Shown here piece by piece: positions 23,703 through 34,500 of a stretch of DNA of 64,000 nucleotides. The position numbers and the translations under genes were made by a program. The stretch's first letter is position 1. Each line of letters begins with the position of its first letter. The DNA is from Hygrophila difformis (Eukaryota > Streptophyta > Magnoliopsida > Lamiales > Acanthaceae): contig JAOANR010000001.1 in assembly GCA_030278955.1 (NCBI GenBank), positions 20,253,468 through 20,317,467 of the forward strand. Reading direction: 5' to 3'. A model generated the notes under the pieces. That model was not told the DNA's origin. It made no database searches and saw only the letters and a list, made by a program, of their open reading frames with translations.

Positions 23703-24311
23703 CGGAAGAAGTTAGGGTGCGACCAAGTGATCCTGCAGCACATCAAGGCGCCAATCTCAACCGTTCATTTAAATCAAACGGTTCAAAATGTAGAAGGGTA
23801 AAATTATCCAAAAAATGTATAACGGTTAAGTCGTTGAAATACACATAGGTTGTTATCGCTGAAAAAATATTGCGACATGTCGCTGAAATACACACACCCC
23901 GTCGCTGAAATACACACATCCCGTCGTTAAAATACATACAGCTCGTCGCTGAAATATGTTAAACCAAAGAATTAGATTTTCAACTTTTATGAAATCGCTG
24001 AAATGAACATTATCAAGTCGCTGAATAATACTAAATATACTATCATACGTCGCTGAAATATATTATAGTACGTCACTGAAATACACAGAAGGCGCACTGT
24101 AAACATTATATCCATCGCTGAAATATTAACAAATCGCTGAAATATATATGAGTTGTCGCTGAAATTTACTAACTATATTTTGGAGTAATATGTCAAAATA
24201 ACATTTTACCCTTTAAGTTAATCTCAACCGTCGATTTACAAAGTGAATAAACGGTGGTGAAAGGCTGCAGTACATCAAGACAAATGTCTTGATTGCACCC
24301 TAACTTCTCCC
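23703..24311. mobile_element. nested terminal-inverted-repeat element with TCGCTGAAAT array
   Basis: The left end GGAAGAAGTTAGGGTGC and the right end (complement GGGAGAAGTTAGGGTGC) form inverted repeats of about 17 bp. An 8-bp direct repeat ATAATTAT flanks them (23695-23702 and 24312-24319), a hAT or Mutator-sized duplication. The centre (23835-24165) holds about 13 copies of a GTCGCTGAAATA motif. There is no transposase. It sits inside the larger hAT element. Confidence 0.75.
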
Positions 24312-25595
24312 ATAATTATATACCATCAAATCTATAATATATACAATATATATAATTTTTAAAAATATAACAAATATATTCGGTTCGGTTCGGTTAACCA
24401 GGAAAAAATTAAAGTATTTGTATTTATATTTGAACCGGACAAATAGTGAAATATGATATTTGTATTTGCTCCGGGGTCCTCGGTTAACATGGAATTCGAT
24501 TCGATTTCGGTTTGATTTAGCGGTTTAACGAATCGGTTCGAATATTTTGCCCACCCCTATTCAAAACGATATAGCATGTATTTTTACACCGTCGTCAATC
24601 ATATCCTAGTATTCTAGCATGTTTTCCTGTAGTGATATAAATGTATGACGCAATTAAGTTTATGTAATAGAATATTATTAGTTGAGTATGTTTATGTAAT
24701 CGAATATTATTAGTTGAGCATTTTGTGTGGCATCACTCATTTTCTACCTTGTACATGCTGTTCAGAAAAAAAAAATTGTTAGTTGTATTCTTTTTATAAT
24801 TGGCAATGCAGTAAAGATGTCCACAAATCATAGCCGACAGTTCCTTAAAAAACGGCAATGTATTTTTATTATTGGATATAATCTAAATGGGATTAAAGTT
24901 ATTAGTAGGGGTGAAAGTGGGACGAATATTTCCCACCCCATCCGATACCGTATTCGATTATATTCAAATCCGAATTCGAATTTTTATATCCGGCGGATAT
25001 TTGGCAGATACGGGACAGGATATGGAATTCAAAGAATTAGAATCCAAAGAATTAGATTTTCAACTTTTATGAAATCGCTGAAATGAACATTATCAAGTCG
25101 CTGAATAATACTAAATATACTATCATACGTCGCTAAAAATATATTATAGTACGTCGCTGAAATACACAGAAGGCGCACTGTAAACATTATGTCCATCGCT
25201 GAAATATTAACAAATCGCTGAAATATATATGAGTTGTCGCTGAAATTTACTAACTATATTTTAGAGTAATATGTCAAAATAACATTTTACCCTTTAAGTT
25301 AATCTCAACCGTCGATTTACAAAGTGAATAAACGGTGGTGAAAGGCTGCAATACATGAAGACAAATGTCTTGATTGCACCCTAACTTCTCCCATAATTAT
25401 ATACCATCAAATCTATAATATATACAATATATATAATTTTTAAAAATATAATAAATATATTCGGTTCGGTTCGGTTAACCGGGAAAAAAATTAAAGTATT
25501 TGTATTTGTATTTGAACCGGACGAATAGCGAAATAAGATATTTGTATTTAATCCGGGGTCCTCGGTTAACATGGAATTCGATTCGATTTCGGTTT
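23967..25595. repeat. tandem duplication of hAT right part plus flank
   Basis: Copy 1 (about 23967-25040) runs from inside the hAT element through its end at 24559 and the flank (24560-24905) into the first ~120 bp of a second hAT element. Copy 2 begins at about 25041, again inside the first hAT element. It continues through 25595, resumes after the Athila element at 46454-46650, and then at 48376. The junction lies in the repeated string AAAGAATTAG, so short homology may have guided it. Confidence 0.82.
24906..25040. mobile_element. left fragment of a second hAT element (copy 1)
   Basis: It starts TAGGGGTGAAAGTGGGACG after the 8-bp target GTTATTAG (24898-24905) and is cut off at the duplication junction. 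The full copy is at 48567-49243. Confidence 0.78.
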
Positions 25596-25927
25596 TGATA
25601 ATGGCCAAAATTGTCCATTATTTCCAATCCATTTCCGTGTCTGAGACGGACATTTTGATCGTGATTCCATCTTATTTCAATAAGAAAGCAGTTGAATTTG
25701 ACAGATTAATGCGAGTTTGTAAAAACATCGAGCCGGTAACAAAAAGACACAAAATATGCAATTTTAAATTGTATTTGTGTTAGAAAAATCCAAAAACATG
25801 AAAAAAGGAAAAAGAAAAGAAAAAGGAATGAAAAGATGGGCAAAAGAATAAAAGCCCACAAAAATCCAAAAAGATGGGAAAAAGATTGAAAATCCCACAA
25901 CTGAAATTTGGTTAAGTGTTGAAGCAT

Positions 25928-26332
25928 AATTCGAATTGTGAGCAATTCGAATTAATTCGAATTGCACAACAAATTCGAATTGCTAAAGAGAGCAAAGAAT
26001 TGGTTAAGTGTTGGAAGGGATGAAGAAGCCTAATTCGAATTGTTCAAGTTCGAATTAATTCGAATTAGGGAATGAAGAGAGAAGAAACCCAAAAGGCAAG
26101 AAGAAGATGCAATTCGAATTGTCCAATTCGAATTAATTCGAATTGGCACAAACAATTCGAATTGCCAACAAGAGCAAGGAAGCCAAGCAGAAACCCTCAT
26201 CCAATTCGAGAAAAGACCAATTCGAATTATCCTCAACAATTCGAATTGATAACTGAAGGCCAAAATCCCAGCTCAAGGAAGAGATCCCACAATTCGAATT
26301 AATTCGAATTGGTTGAGATAATTCGAACTGCA
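25928..26332. repeat. AATTCGAATT palindromic modules, cluster A (U3)
   Basis: Modules have single, double and single copies of AATTCGAATT. Full ones are at 25928-25981 and 26111-26163. Partial ones lie at 26033-26068, 26202-26250 and 26288-26330. The double unit is a perfect 20-bp palindrome. All of them precede the TATA box. Confidence 0.92.
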
Positions 26333-26400
26333 CTCAAAAATTCATCAAAGCTGTGGAGCATGAGCACAACATTGGTGGGCCTAGGGTTTCGAAATTTGTC

Positions 26401-26408
26401 TATAAAAG
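26401..26408 (+). promoter_or_regulatory. LTR TATA box
   Basis: TATAAAAG in a good context (GTCTATAAAAGCAG), 805 bp from the LTR start. The same box is in the other LTR at 42380-42387. Transcription is expected to start about 30 nt downstream. Confidence 0.75.
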
Positions 26409-27275
26409 CAGACCTTCCACAACAGAGCAAGGAGATCAAGAATTTAACCAAAAAGCAGCTTGGGACAAAAAGAACAGCAGGAGGTTCCACACCCCTTAAG
26501 GGTTAGGTAGGTAGTTTAGTTTAGTTTAGTTTATTTTTTCTTGCAAGTAGTGTAATTTTTACATGCTTTGAACTTAGTTTAGTGTAGAAGCAGTTTGTGT
26601 AACCCTTAGAGTAGCCATTTTCCATATTTTTACATGCTTTCTAGTTAGAATAAACCCTGCCTTCAAGCTAATGATGGTTTTGGGTTCTTTATTTTGCTTT
26701 CAAAGTGTCAATACAAGGAAAATTTCCAGAAATGGTTTTATTCATTTGTTTTTGGCACTCTTTAATGCTTTCCCTAGAAATAAATGCTAGTATGTTTGTT
26801 TGTTTTAACTAGGTTACATTTATTATGTCCTAGTTGACATTCAAACTTAATAAATGCATGTTTGGTGGGTTTTTGGCTCGATTTAGTGCCATAGAGCTTC
26901 AAATAGGTGTTCTTAGGTTTTAGATGTTTTTAAGGTTTGTTATATTTTTATTTAGGTTTTATTCTTCCTGCCCTAATCTTATTTCATGCTACCTTAGATA
27001 ACTTGAGTGTTCTTAGTTTATTCATGCAGTTCTTAGATAACTAGATGTTTTAGGGTCTTTGATCTTTGATCCCTTGTTTGTAGCAGTAGGTTTTGAATTT
27101 TGCCAATACCCACTAGACATGTATTTGTTTATTCCTTGAAAATCTCACTAGGGTGGCTGTGAAATGACATTGATGTGAGATGAGGGATTTAGTAAATCTA
27201 AACCCATCATTACAGTACAGTGTTCACCTAACCCATACTTGTGAGAACAAAAATTGTTGTTGTCTGAAAATATGT

Positions 27276-27740
27276 GATTCGAATTGAGGCAATTCGAATT
27301 AACTCGAATTGTCTAAGAAATTCGAATTGCATAGCCAAAATTATTCTCTTCATGTGGTTTCCACCCAATTCGAATTATCCAATTCGAATTAATTCGAATT
27401 GCTCAACAATGCGAATTGGCTTGAAAACCACATTGTATCCATTGCCATCCTTTCATGCCTTAGTTTATTTTCCATCTATTACCAATTCGAATTGCCCAAT
27501 TCGAATTAATTCGAATTGCTGGACAATTCGAATTCACCTTCCCCTTGAGGTATATGCCTTAGTCAATTTTGAGCAAGGAAAGGACTTCATCAATTCGAGT
27601 TGTCCAATTCGAATTAATTCGAATTGCTCAACAATTCGAATTAGATGATATCTCATTTCTTTGCAAGGATTAATTGGGTAAGATTATACTTCATTCTTCA
27701 TGCATTCTCAATTCGAATAACCCCAATAATTCGAATTGAA
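27276..27740. repeat. AATTCGAATT palindromic modules, cluster B (transcribed LTR part)
   Basis: Four full single-double-single modules lie at 27276-27328, 27367-27417, 27484-27534 and 27592-27642, with a partial one at 27708-27740. In three of them the spacers are exactly 4 and 7 nt. A frame at 27274-27648 across them is a repeat artefact. Confidence 0.93.
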
Positions 27741-30464
27741 CTATCCCTTCTATTTTGAGAACTCCAAAAATATTTTCTTTCATGATTTGTGTAAGTTGCA
27801 TGGATGTATTGGGTCTAGGCCCAATTCATATGATTTCTATCCATTACACATTTCAACCTATTAGTGTCCAATTATTGTGAACACCCACACAATGCCAAAA
27901 ATATTTTCTTACTTTTATGATTTTTCTCTTTCATTGTGTGTATGAACGGATAATGAGAAACACATAGATTAATGTTGGTGAAAGGTCCCGTCACAGGGAT
28001 ATCGACTAACCCGTCTTCTGTGTGTCACTCATTGTCTGTTATTTTGCATGATCTGGTTAGTGGTTGGTGGAAGCTTCGGCGAGCGTTCTCTTCACTAAGA
28101 GTTTCGATTAGTCACTCAGCCAATTCCTAATCAGATACAGTTTTAATTTTCTTTATCTTAATTTCTCAACCTGAATTCAAGTTGCAATAGTATCAACTGA
28201 TGTCGACCAACATCAGTTGAGAAATATTACAGCAAGAAATATGTGGGTTTTTTTTCCACTCACAGACAAAAGAAAACTAAATGACGGCGGTCACCGTTGT
28301 TTGGGATTCTTTCTGCCTAAAATCAGTCATCTGGGAAAATTGGGAACCGGACAGCAGATGTTTGCAGTCCGGAAAACCTCAATTATCTCTGGCACCTTTT
28401 TAGCCGATTTCTTCTCATCTCAGGCTAATCCATCTTGTGCATCGCATTCTGTCTAACCCCACCATATATTTTGGGGTACCTTGTTTTCCTTTTCATATAC
28501 TTGTATGCATGATACTATTATGTAGATGTTCCGGTTATATCATTATTTTGGGGATCCTTCCCCTTGGACACAGAAGTCTTGATTTAAATCTGATGTTGCA
28601 TAATAAACTTCCAACAAAAATTTCTTTATAAAATCCGGATCTGAGTAAGGGATAAATTCAACAGTTATGACTAATTCATCTTCCACTGGGGATTGATTTT
28701 GAGAGCTTAGAAGCAGAGTCAGCGATTAGGTCTCGTCTAGACTGAAAGGATCTGTGTTTTAATTGAGAGTCTAGTACCTGTCTAGGGAATGATTTTCAAA
28801 TATTCATTTGCTTCTCGAAATTGCTGTGTGTTGGAAATCTGATATTAGATATCGCATTAAGTCAATATCCACTTGGGTGTAGATGAGATGTGATAAATAA
28901 TACTAGAGGAACAACATATAGGCCTTGGTGAATTTCTAAGGTAGGGTTGAGTATTCCTTCGAGTACTATCTTCTTCTGCCAAAGTCTAGAATTGAGTCTT
29001 GAGTGAGTACATCCGGGATAGGTTCATTTATGGATCTGTTTCATTTAGTTTGTATCTCATAACTACCCAGATGTTGTAAGCCCTGTGGCTTATTGATATT
29101 TCGGGGGTTCTTGATCTGCATCTGGTCACCAAGACCAGGGGCTCTTTTATACTAACGGAAAGAGACGTTTTTAATGCTTCCGAGTGATAGATTTAAATGC
29201 TTTCTTTACAGCTTTCTTACTGCTTTCCTTTTAAATGCTTTCATAGAGGTCATTCGGAAGAATTAGGGGCTGTCCATCTGTTAAAAGGTTTGAGAGTTAT
29301 GGAATGGTTTGGGACGTGATTTGAAGCTTTGGGTGTGACATGGGGGAATGATAGGAGTACTTGGCATGTCAACTAATGATGTGTCAGGTGTTGCTTATCC
29401 ACCACAGATGAATAATACGCCTTAACATGGCCATGTGAGGGCAGTTGTGAGTCTGTGGTATCTTAGAAATTGAGGTCGTAAGAGCATGTAAATTCTCACC
29501 ATAAGTACCTGTCTGTTAAAGGGAACATGGTGTAGAAAGCATGAGAGTTAGCTAACTAGAGGATTATCCCAAGCTAAGATCTGTGTATAAAAATGGAAGT
29601 TTAATTGTGTTTCATCTGAATCTTGTCCAATCTTTATTATTTCCTCCCTGTCCATTCTGTCATATTTAAACCTGCTTTCTAGATAGTGTAGCATAATTTT
29701 ATATTGCTTTCGTAGTATAGATTTAATTGCTTTCTTCGATCTAGTTTATCATGCTTTGTAGAATAATTTTTACTGCTTTTATGATCTGGTTTGAATTATG
29801 TCAAGTAGTTGTTAGAAACCCTTACAAAACTTGAAACGAGTAACCGAGTGGAAAATCTTAGTAAACGACGTGGGCCCTGCTTCCATCGCACATCCTCCAG
29901 TGAACGATCCGGTACTTACTATAAATTACTGCAATTTTTGACCCGTGCGCTTTCGGGAGCACAGTTTCTTGACACGAGTAATTAAAAACAACATTTTGGG
30001 AAAATACTCATACAGTGGGAAGATGTTCAAGAATTTCATGGCAGATATCTTCTTGAAATGAAATTAAGAGAAGCATCATGGTGCAGATATCAGGGACTTT
30101 CAGGGTGACAGACTGAAGGTCCATCCCTGTTGCACCGTGATATTTGTCAAAAGTTTCATGGCTGGAAGAACCACAGCGCCGTTTGAACCCCACAGGAGTA
30201 ATAAAAAGGGAAATCTTAATATATTCTTAAACCCATTCCCTCAATCATAAATCTTTTCATGTAATAAATCCAAACTTGGAAATTGTATATAGACGGTTCT
30301 TCAACCCCCCAGTAGCAAAATGAAACTAGAGCGAAAGTTTCATGGCGTCGTTGCCGGGGACTCTCGAGGCACCATTTGAAATCACAGTTTCCTCCTTAAG
30401 CAATAAACCAGTAAAGGAATTTTCAGAAAATTACTCGTGTTGGCGAAACTCGTCAAAAGTTTAA

Positions 30465-30482
30465 TGGCGCCGTTGCCGGGGA
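30465..30482 (+). promoter_or_regulatory. primer binding site, tRNA-Asp type
   Basis: TGGCGCCGTTGCCGGGGA matches the complement of the 3' end of plant tRNA-Asp, the usual primer for Athila and Tat elements. It directly abuts the LTR. Confidence 0.93.
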
Positions 30483-30611
30483 GGATGCAGCGCCGTTTAC
30501 TAGGAGAATTACATTCCTGATTTACTCATAGATAGTTCTTGTATATATTCTTGAACCATTACTAACCTGGGGGTTGTACAGGTACTGTCAAAAGCTTGAT
30601 ACCAACTGCTT

Positions 30612-31568
30612 ATGCAACGGAGAAGGAACACATTACCGGAGCTACCGTTCGATCTAGAAATAGAAAGGACCGCTCGCCAACTGAGGGCAGAAGCCAGAAG
30701 ACGGAAAGAGCAGGAGCGTTGGACCCGCACTTCACCTGAAACATCGAGCAGCGATCTATCAGATATGGCAGAAAACCAAAACATTCCCCCGATCTTACCC
30801 ATAGACCAACCACCAAATAACCCTGGTAATGGAGCTGACGGAGGAGTGGTAGAGCATCCTAATCGTGCCAACGAAGAGGAGAATCTACCAAATCCTAATC
30901 AGCAGCAATACCAGCAATTCCACCAACAACCACCACCACCCATAAACCAATTTCACCAAAACCAAAACATACCAAACCAACAATACCACAACCAAGCTTT
31001 CAATCCAGATCAGTTTCAGAACAACCCACAAGATCCACATAACTTCCAGCAATTTCCAAATTATCACCAACAGTACCAGAACCAAGCTGAACAAGGAAAT
31101 CAACAACAGCAGCAAGCAGCAGCAGACTTCATGCAACCAATAGTAGAGCCCTATTTGGATGGACCTGGGAGAGCGCATTTTCCTGCACGCAATTTCGAGC
31201 TCAAACCGGCACTCATTAATTTAGTGCAAAATAATCAGTTCTGCGGTGCAAATCATGAGGACCCTCATGATCATCTCCAGACCTTCCTGGAACTCTGCGA
31301 CACGATCAAAAATCAAGGAGTCTCTTCTGATGCTATAAGGCTAATGTTATTTCCATTTTCTTTATATAGTGGTGCCAGGGACTGGTATAAGTCATTGCCT
31401 ATCAATCTGCGGAGCACTTGGGCAGACTTGGTGAGGAGCTTTTTGCTGAAGTATTTTCCAGAATCAAAGATTGAGGAAGGACGAGCTAAGATTGGAGATT
31501 TTAAAATGAAGCCAGACGAGTCATTATATGATGCGAAGGAAAGATTCTTGGGCCTCATCAGGCGATGA
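30612..31568 (+). CDS. gag: gag N-terminal part, Athila element
   Basis: The frame starts at the first ATG after the primer site and runs 318 codons to a TGA (31566-31568). The same frame reopens at once and continues into pol, so the stop cuts gag in two. The order is a basic N-terminus (RRRKEQERW), a long Pro/Gln/Asn-rich stretch, and the retrotransposon gag core. The core includes FELKPALINLVQNNQFCG, the EDPHDHLQTFLELCDTIK block, DWYKSLP and KYFPESK. The core forms the capsid that packages element RNA in the cytoplasm. The block after the stop ([13 protein letters not shown]) belongs to the same gag core. Whether the stop is ever read through is unknown. Confidence 0.9.
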   Translation: MQRRRNTLPELPFDLEIERTARQLRAEARRRKEQERWTRTSPETSSSDLSDMAENQNIPPILPIDQPPNNPGNGADGGVVEHPNRANEEENLPNPNQQQYQQFHQQPPPPINQFHQNQNIPNQQYHNQAFNPDQFQNNPQDPHNFQQFPNYHQQYQNQAEQGNQQQQQAAADFMQPIVEPYLDGPGRAHFPARNFELKPALINLVQNNQFCGANHEDPHDHLQTFLELCDTIKNQGVSSDAIRLMLFPFSLYSGARDWYKSLPINLRSTWADLVRSFLLKYFPESKIEEGRAKIGDFKMKPDESLYDAKERFLGLIRR

Positions 31569-34500
31569 CCCCAACATGGGTACGCACCCTGGGAGCAGTT
31601 GAGGAAATTCTACGGAGGACTCACCCATCCATGGAGAACAATGTTAGACGCGGCTGGCGGACGACATTTACTCCACTTGCTTATGGACCAAGCTTGGGAG
31701 AAGATTGAGACAATGTCTGTCAACAGATCCATCCTAAACACAGACGATAGGAAGGAGAACCCTCCTAGAAAAGTCTTTGCTGTAAGTGAAGGGAAAACAG
31801 ATTTTGAAAAATTGCAAGAACAGGTAGCTGCAATACAGCTGAGTCAGGATAAGGGGAAGGGAACGGACGCTTCCCAGGCAGGAACCTCATCAGACCAAGT
31901 TCAAACACAGCAATCGGGAATTGTCTGTGGACTGTGTCAGGGACCTCACCCAACTGACACATGCCAACAGATAGCTACCGAAAACTGTAATTATGCCGGG
32001 AACTACCAAAATCGCCATCCCAACCTCTCTTATTCCAACAACAATGCACTTAACGCGCATTTGTTGCAGCCAAACCAGCCCAACCAGTTCCAAAACCCAC
32101 AGCAAAACTTCAGACCTCAAAACCAAGGATTCATCCAGCAAAGAGTGCAGAACTTTCAAAATCAGAATCAGAATTTCCAACCTCAAATTCAACAGAGGCC
32201 TAATCAGAACCAAGGCCAGAATTTCCAATCCCAACCTGATCAGAATCAGCAATATAACCAAAGGCCACCATCTCGTTTGGAGAACCTGATGACTGAGTTT
32301 ATAGCCAACCAGAAGGATATAAATCAACAACTGCAGTCATCAATCAAGAATGTGGAGACGCAAGTCACCCAATTGGCCAAGGAACTACAGAACAGGGGGA
32401 AAGGAACACTTCCAAGCAGTACTGAAGCTAACCCGCAGTGTAAAGCAATCACATTGCGGGGAGGCAAGACCCTAAAAGGAATTGTTGGACATGGAAAAGA
32501 GACGGCCGAGGAGGAAAAGGATCTAGTGGAGGGTGAAAAAGAAAGTGAAAGGATCGAAGGAGGAGATGGTATTGGACTGGTCGAGGACAAATCAGAAACA
32601 GCTATTTCGCAGGCTGAAGCTGCAAGGGGAGCTGAAAAGGGTAGGGTTGAAGGTACAACTTCCTTCTCTTTACCACCAAAAACAAACAATAATAAGTACA
32701 TGCCAAGGGTGCCATACCCGGCACGTCTTAAAAATAAGGAGCAAGATGAAAAATTTAAAAAGTTTTTAGAAAGACTGAAAGCTGTCGAGATCACTATTCC
32801 ATTGGTCGAAATGATTTCAGAAATGCCCGTCTATGCTAAATTTCTTAAAGAAATGATTTCAGGGAGGAGAAAAGTTGAGCAGGAGGAAGTAGTGATTTTG
32901 AACAGCAGCTGCAGTGCCATTATCCAAAGAGTGCTACCGGAGAAGAAGGAAGATCCAGGATGTATTACATTGCCGATCCACATTGGGAAAACTAATGTTG
33001 GAAAAGGATTGTGCGATCTGGGATCGAGCATCAACGTCATGCCACTTGCCATGGTGAAACGTCTTCACTTGGGGACAATTGAACCGGTTACAATGAAGTT
33101 ACAGCTGGCAGACCGATCAATTACCCATCCAATCGGAATCCTGAAGGACGTAATTGTCAAGACGGGAGGGACTCTCTTCCCCGTCGACTTCATTATTTTG
33201 GATATAGAGGAGGACTACGAGATGCCACTGATCTTAGGCCGCCCCTTTCTCTCAACCGGTGGTGCACTTATAGACGCTCGATCAAATCAAATCAAGCTCC
33301 GAGTCGGAGAAGAAGAATTGAATTTCAACATGGGAAAGCTGCAGAAGTTCCCGTCTGAGGGATCTTGTTCCATTTTTGATGTAATAGATAGTAGGAGTGA
33401 GGATGAGAGCATAGACTCTGTGACTGATGAGCCAAGCAAAGTTTCAAAACAGGTACTGAAGCCTGAAGGTGCGGAGCAACCAAGGAGCTGCAACGCTGTC
33501 CACTTCGAGGATCCTATCTCTGGGGACTTTGAAGAATTCGATGGAGTTGAGTTCATCCCGGAGGAAGAGGAAAGCACTGCTGAGGAGGAAGTGGATCCTG
33601 TACTGACACAGGATCCTGAAGGTAAATCTGATCTCTCTCTCCCACCCATTTCTCGCAAATTACTGCCTTCCGTTGAATGCCCACCAGAGCTTGAACTTAA
33701 AATACTTCCGGATCATCTTAAGTACGTTTTTCTCGCTGAACATAAAAGATTACCGGTGATTGTGTCAGCCAAGCTGACACAAGAACAAGAAAAAGCTCTG
33801 GTAGACATTCTAAAGAAATATGTACATGCAATCGGATGGACCATTTCTGACATAAAAGGAATAAGCCCCTCTGTTTGCATGCACAGAATTTTAATGGAAG
33901 AGGAGTATAAGCCCTCAAGGCAACCACAAAGGCGTCTGAACCCCCATATGCAGGAAGTGGTAAGGAAAGAAGTTATCAAGCTCTTAGATGCTGGTATCAT
34001 CTATCCTATCTCTGATAGCAAATGGGTTAGCCCAGTGCAGGTCGTACCAAAACGTGGGGGGATCTGTGTAACGACTAATGAGCAAGGAGAAGAAGTGGCG
34101 ACGCGTCCAGTGACCGGTTGGAGAGTTTGCATCGACTACCGGAAGCTCAATACCGCTACCAGGAAGGACCATTTCCCCTTGCCATTCATCGATCAGATGC
34201 TGGAGAGGTTGGCCGGAAGGGAGTTCTATTGCTTTTTGGATGGGTACTCTGGCTATAATCAGATTGTAATAGCTAGCGAGGATCACGATAAGACCACATT
34301 CACGTGCCCCTACGGAACTTTTGCGTACAGGCGCATGCCTTTTGGACTTTGTAACGCGCCTGCCACATTTCAACGATGCATGATGTCAATTTTCTCAGAG
34401 TTTATCGAAAAATGCATTGAAGTTTTCATGGATGACTTCTCTGTGTATGGAGATACTTTTGATGAATGTTTGACTAATCTTGCACAGATTCTGAAAAGGT

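Larger units (their letters stand above)
22511..24559. mobile_element. hAT-type non-autonomous element, 2.05 kb
   Basis: The termini are TAGGGGTCGGCA and, inverted, TAGGGGTGGGCA (11 of 12 match). They are flanked by an exact 8-bp duplication TTCAAAAC (22503-22510 and 24560-24567), the hAT hallmark. Sub-terminal regions are rich in CGGTTCGGTT and GGTTAACC-type repeats on both sides, in inverted orientation. There is no transposase frame. It contains a TA microsatellite, a TTTACCA array and a nested element (23703-24311). Confidence 0.9.
25596..30464 (+). mobile_element. 5' LTR of the Athila element
   Basis: The 4869-bp LTR begins TGATAATGGCC. It ends TTTAA, where the other LTR has TTTCA, directly against the primer site. 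U3 (25596 to about 26430) has palindromic AATTCGAATT modules followed by a TATA box (TATAAAAG, 26401-26408). That leaves about 4 kb of R and U5, which is long. A second module cluster lies at 27276-27740. Near the 3' end a copy of the LTR-end/primer-site sequence is embedded (30339-30362). Short frames inside, including ones rich in the repeated residues NSNCPIRI, come from the repeats. Confidence 0.93.

Noticed and set aside
25928..26332. Heat-shock elements
   Set aside because: The motif gives TTCGAA without the two-base gap of nGAAnnTTCn, so it does not fit the consensus.
27274..27648. 124-codon frame rich in NSNCPIRI repeats, and its copy at 43253-43627
   Set aside because: The residues are simply the AATTCGAATT modules read in one frame. 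No domain is present.
25928..27740. Possible CRISPR-like array
   Set aside because: Plant nuclear DNA. The repeats are palindromic and very short, spacers are 4-9 nt, and there are no cas genes.
28217..28456. 79-codon frame conserved in both Athila LTRs (44201-44440)
   Set aside because: Conservation is explained by recent LTR identity. No domain is recognisable.
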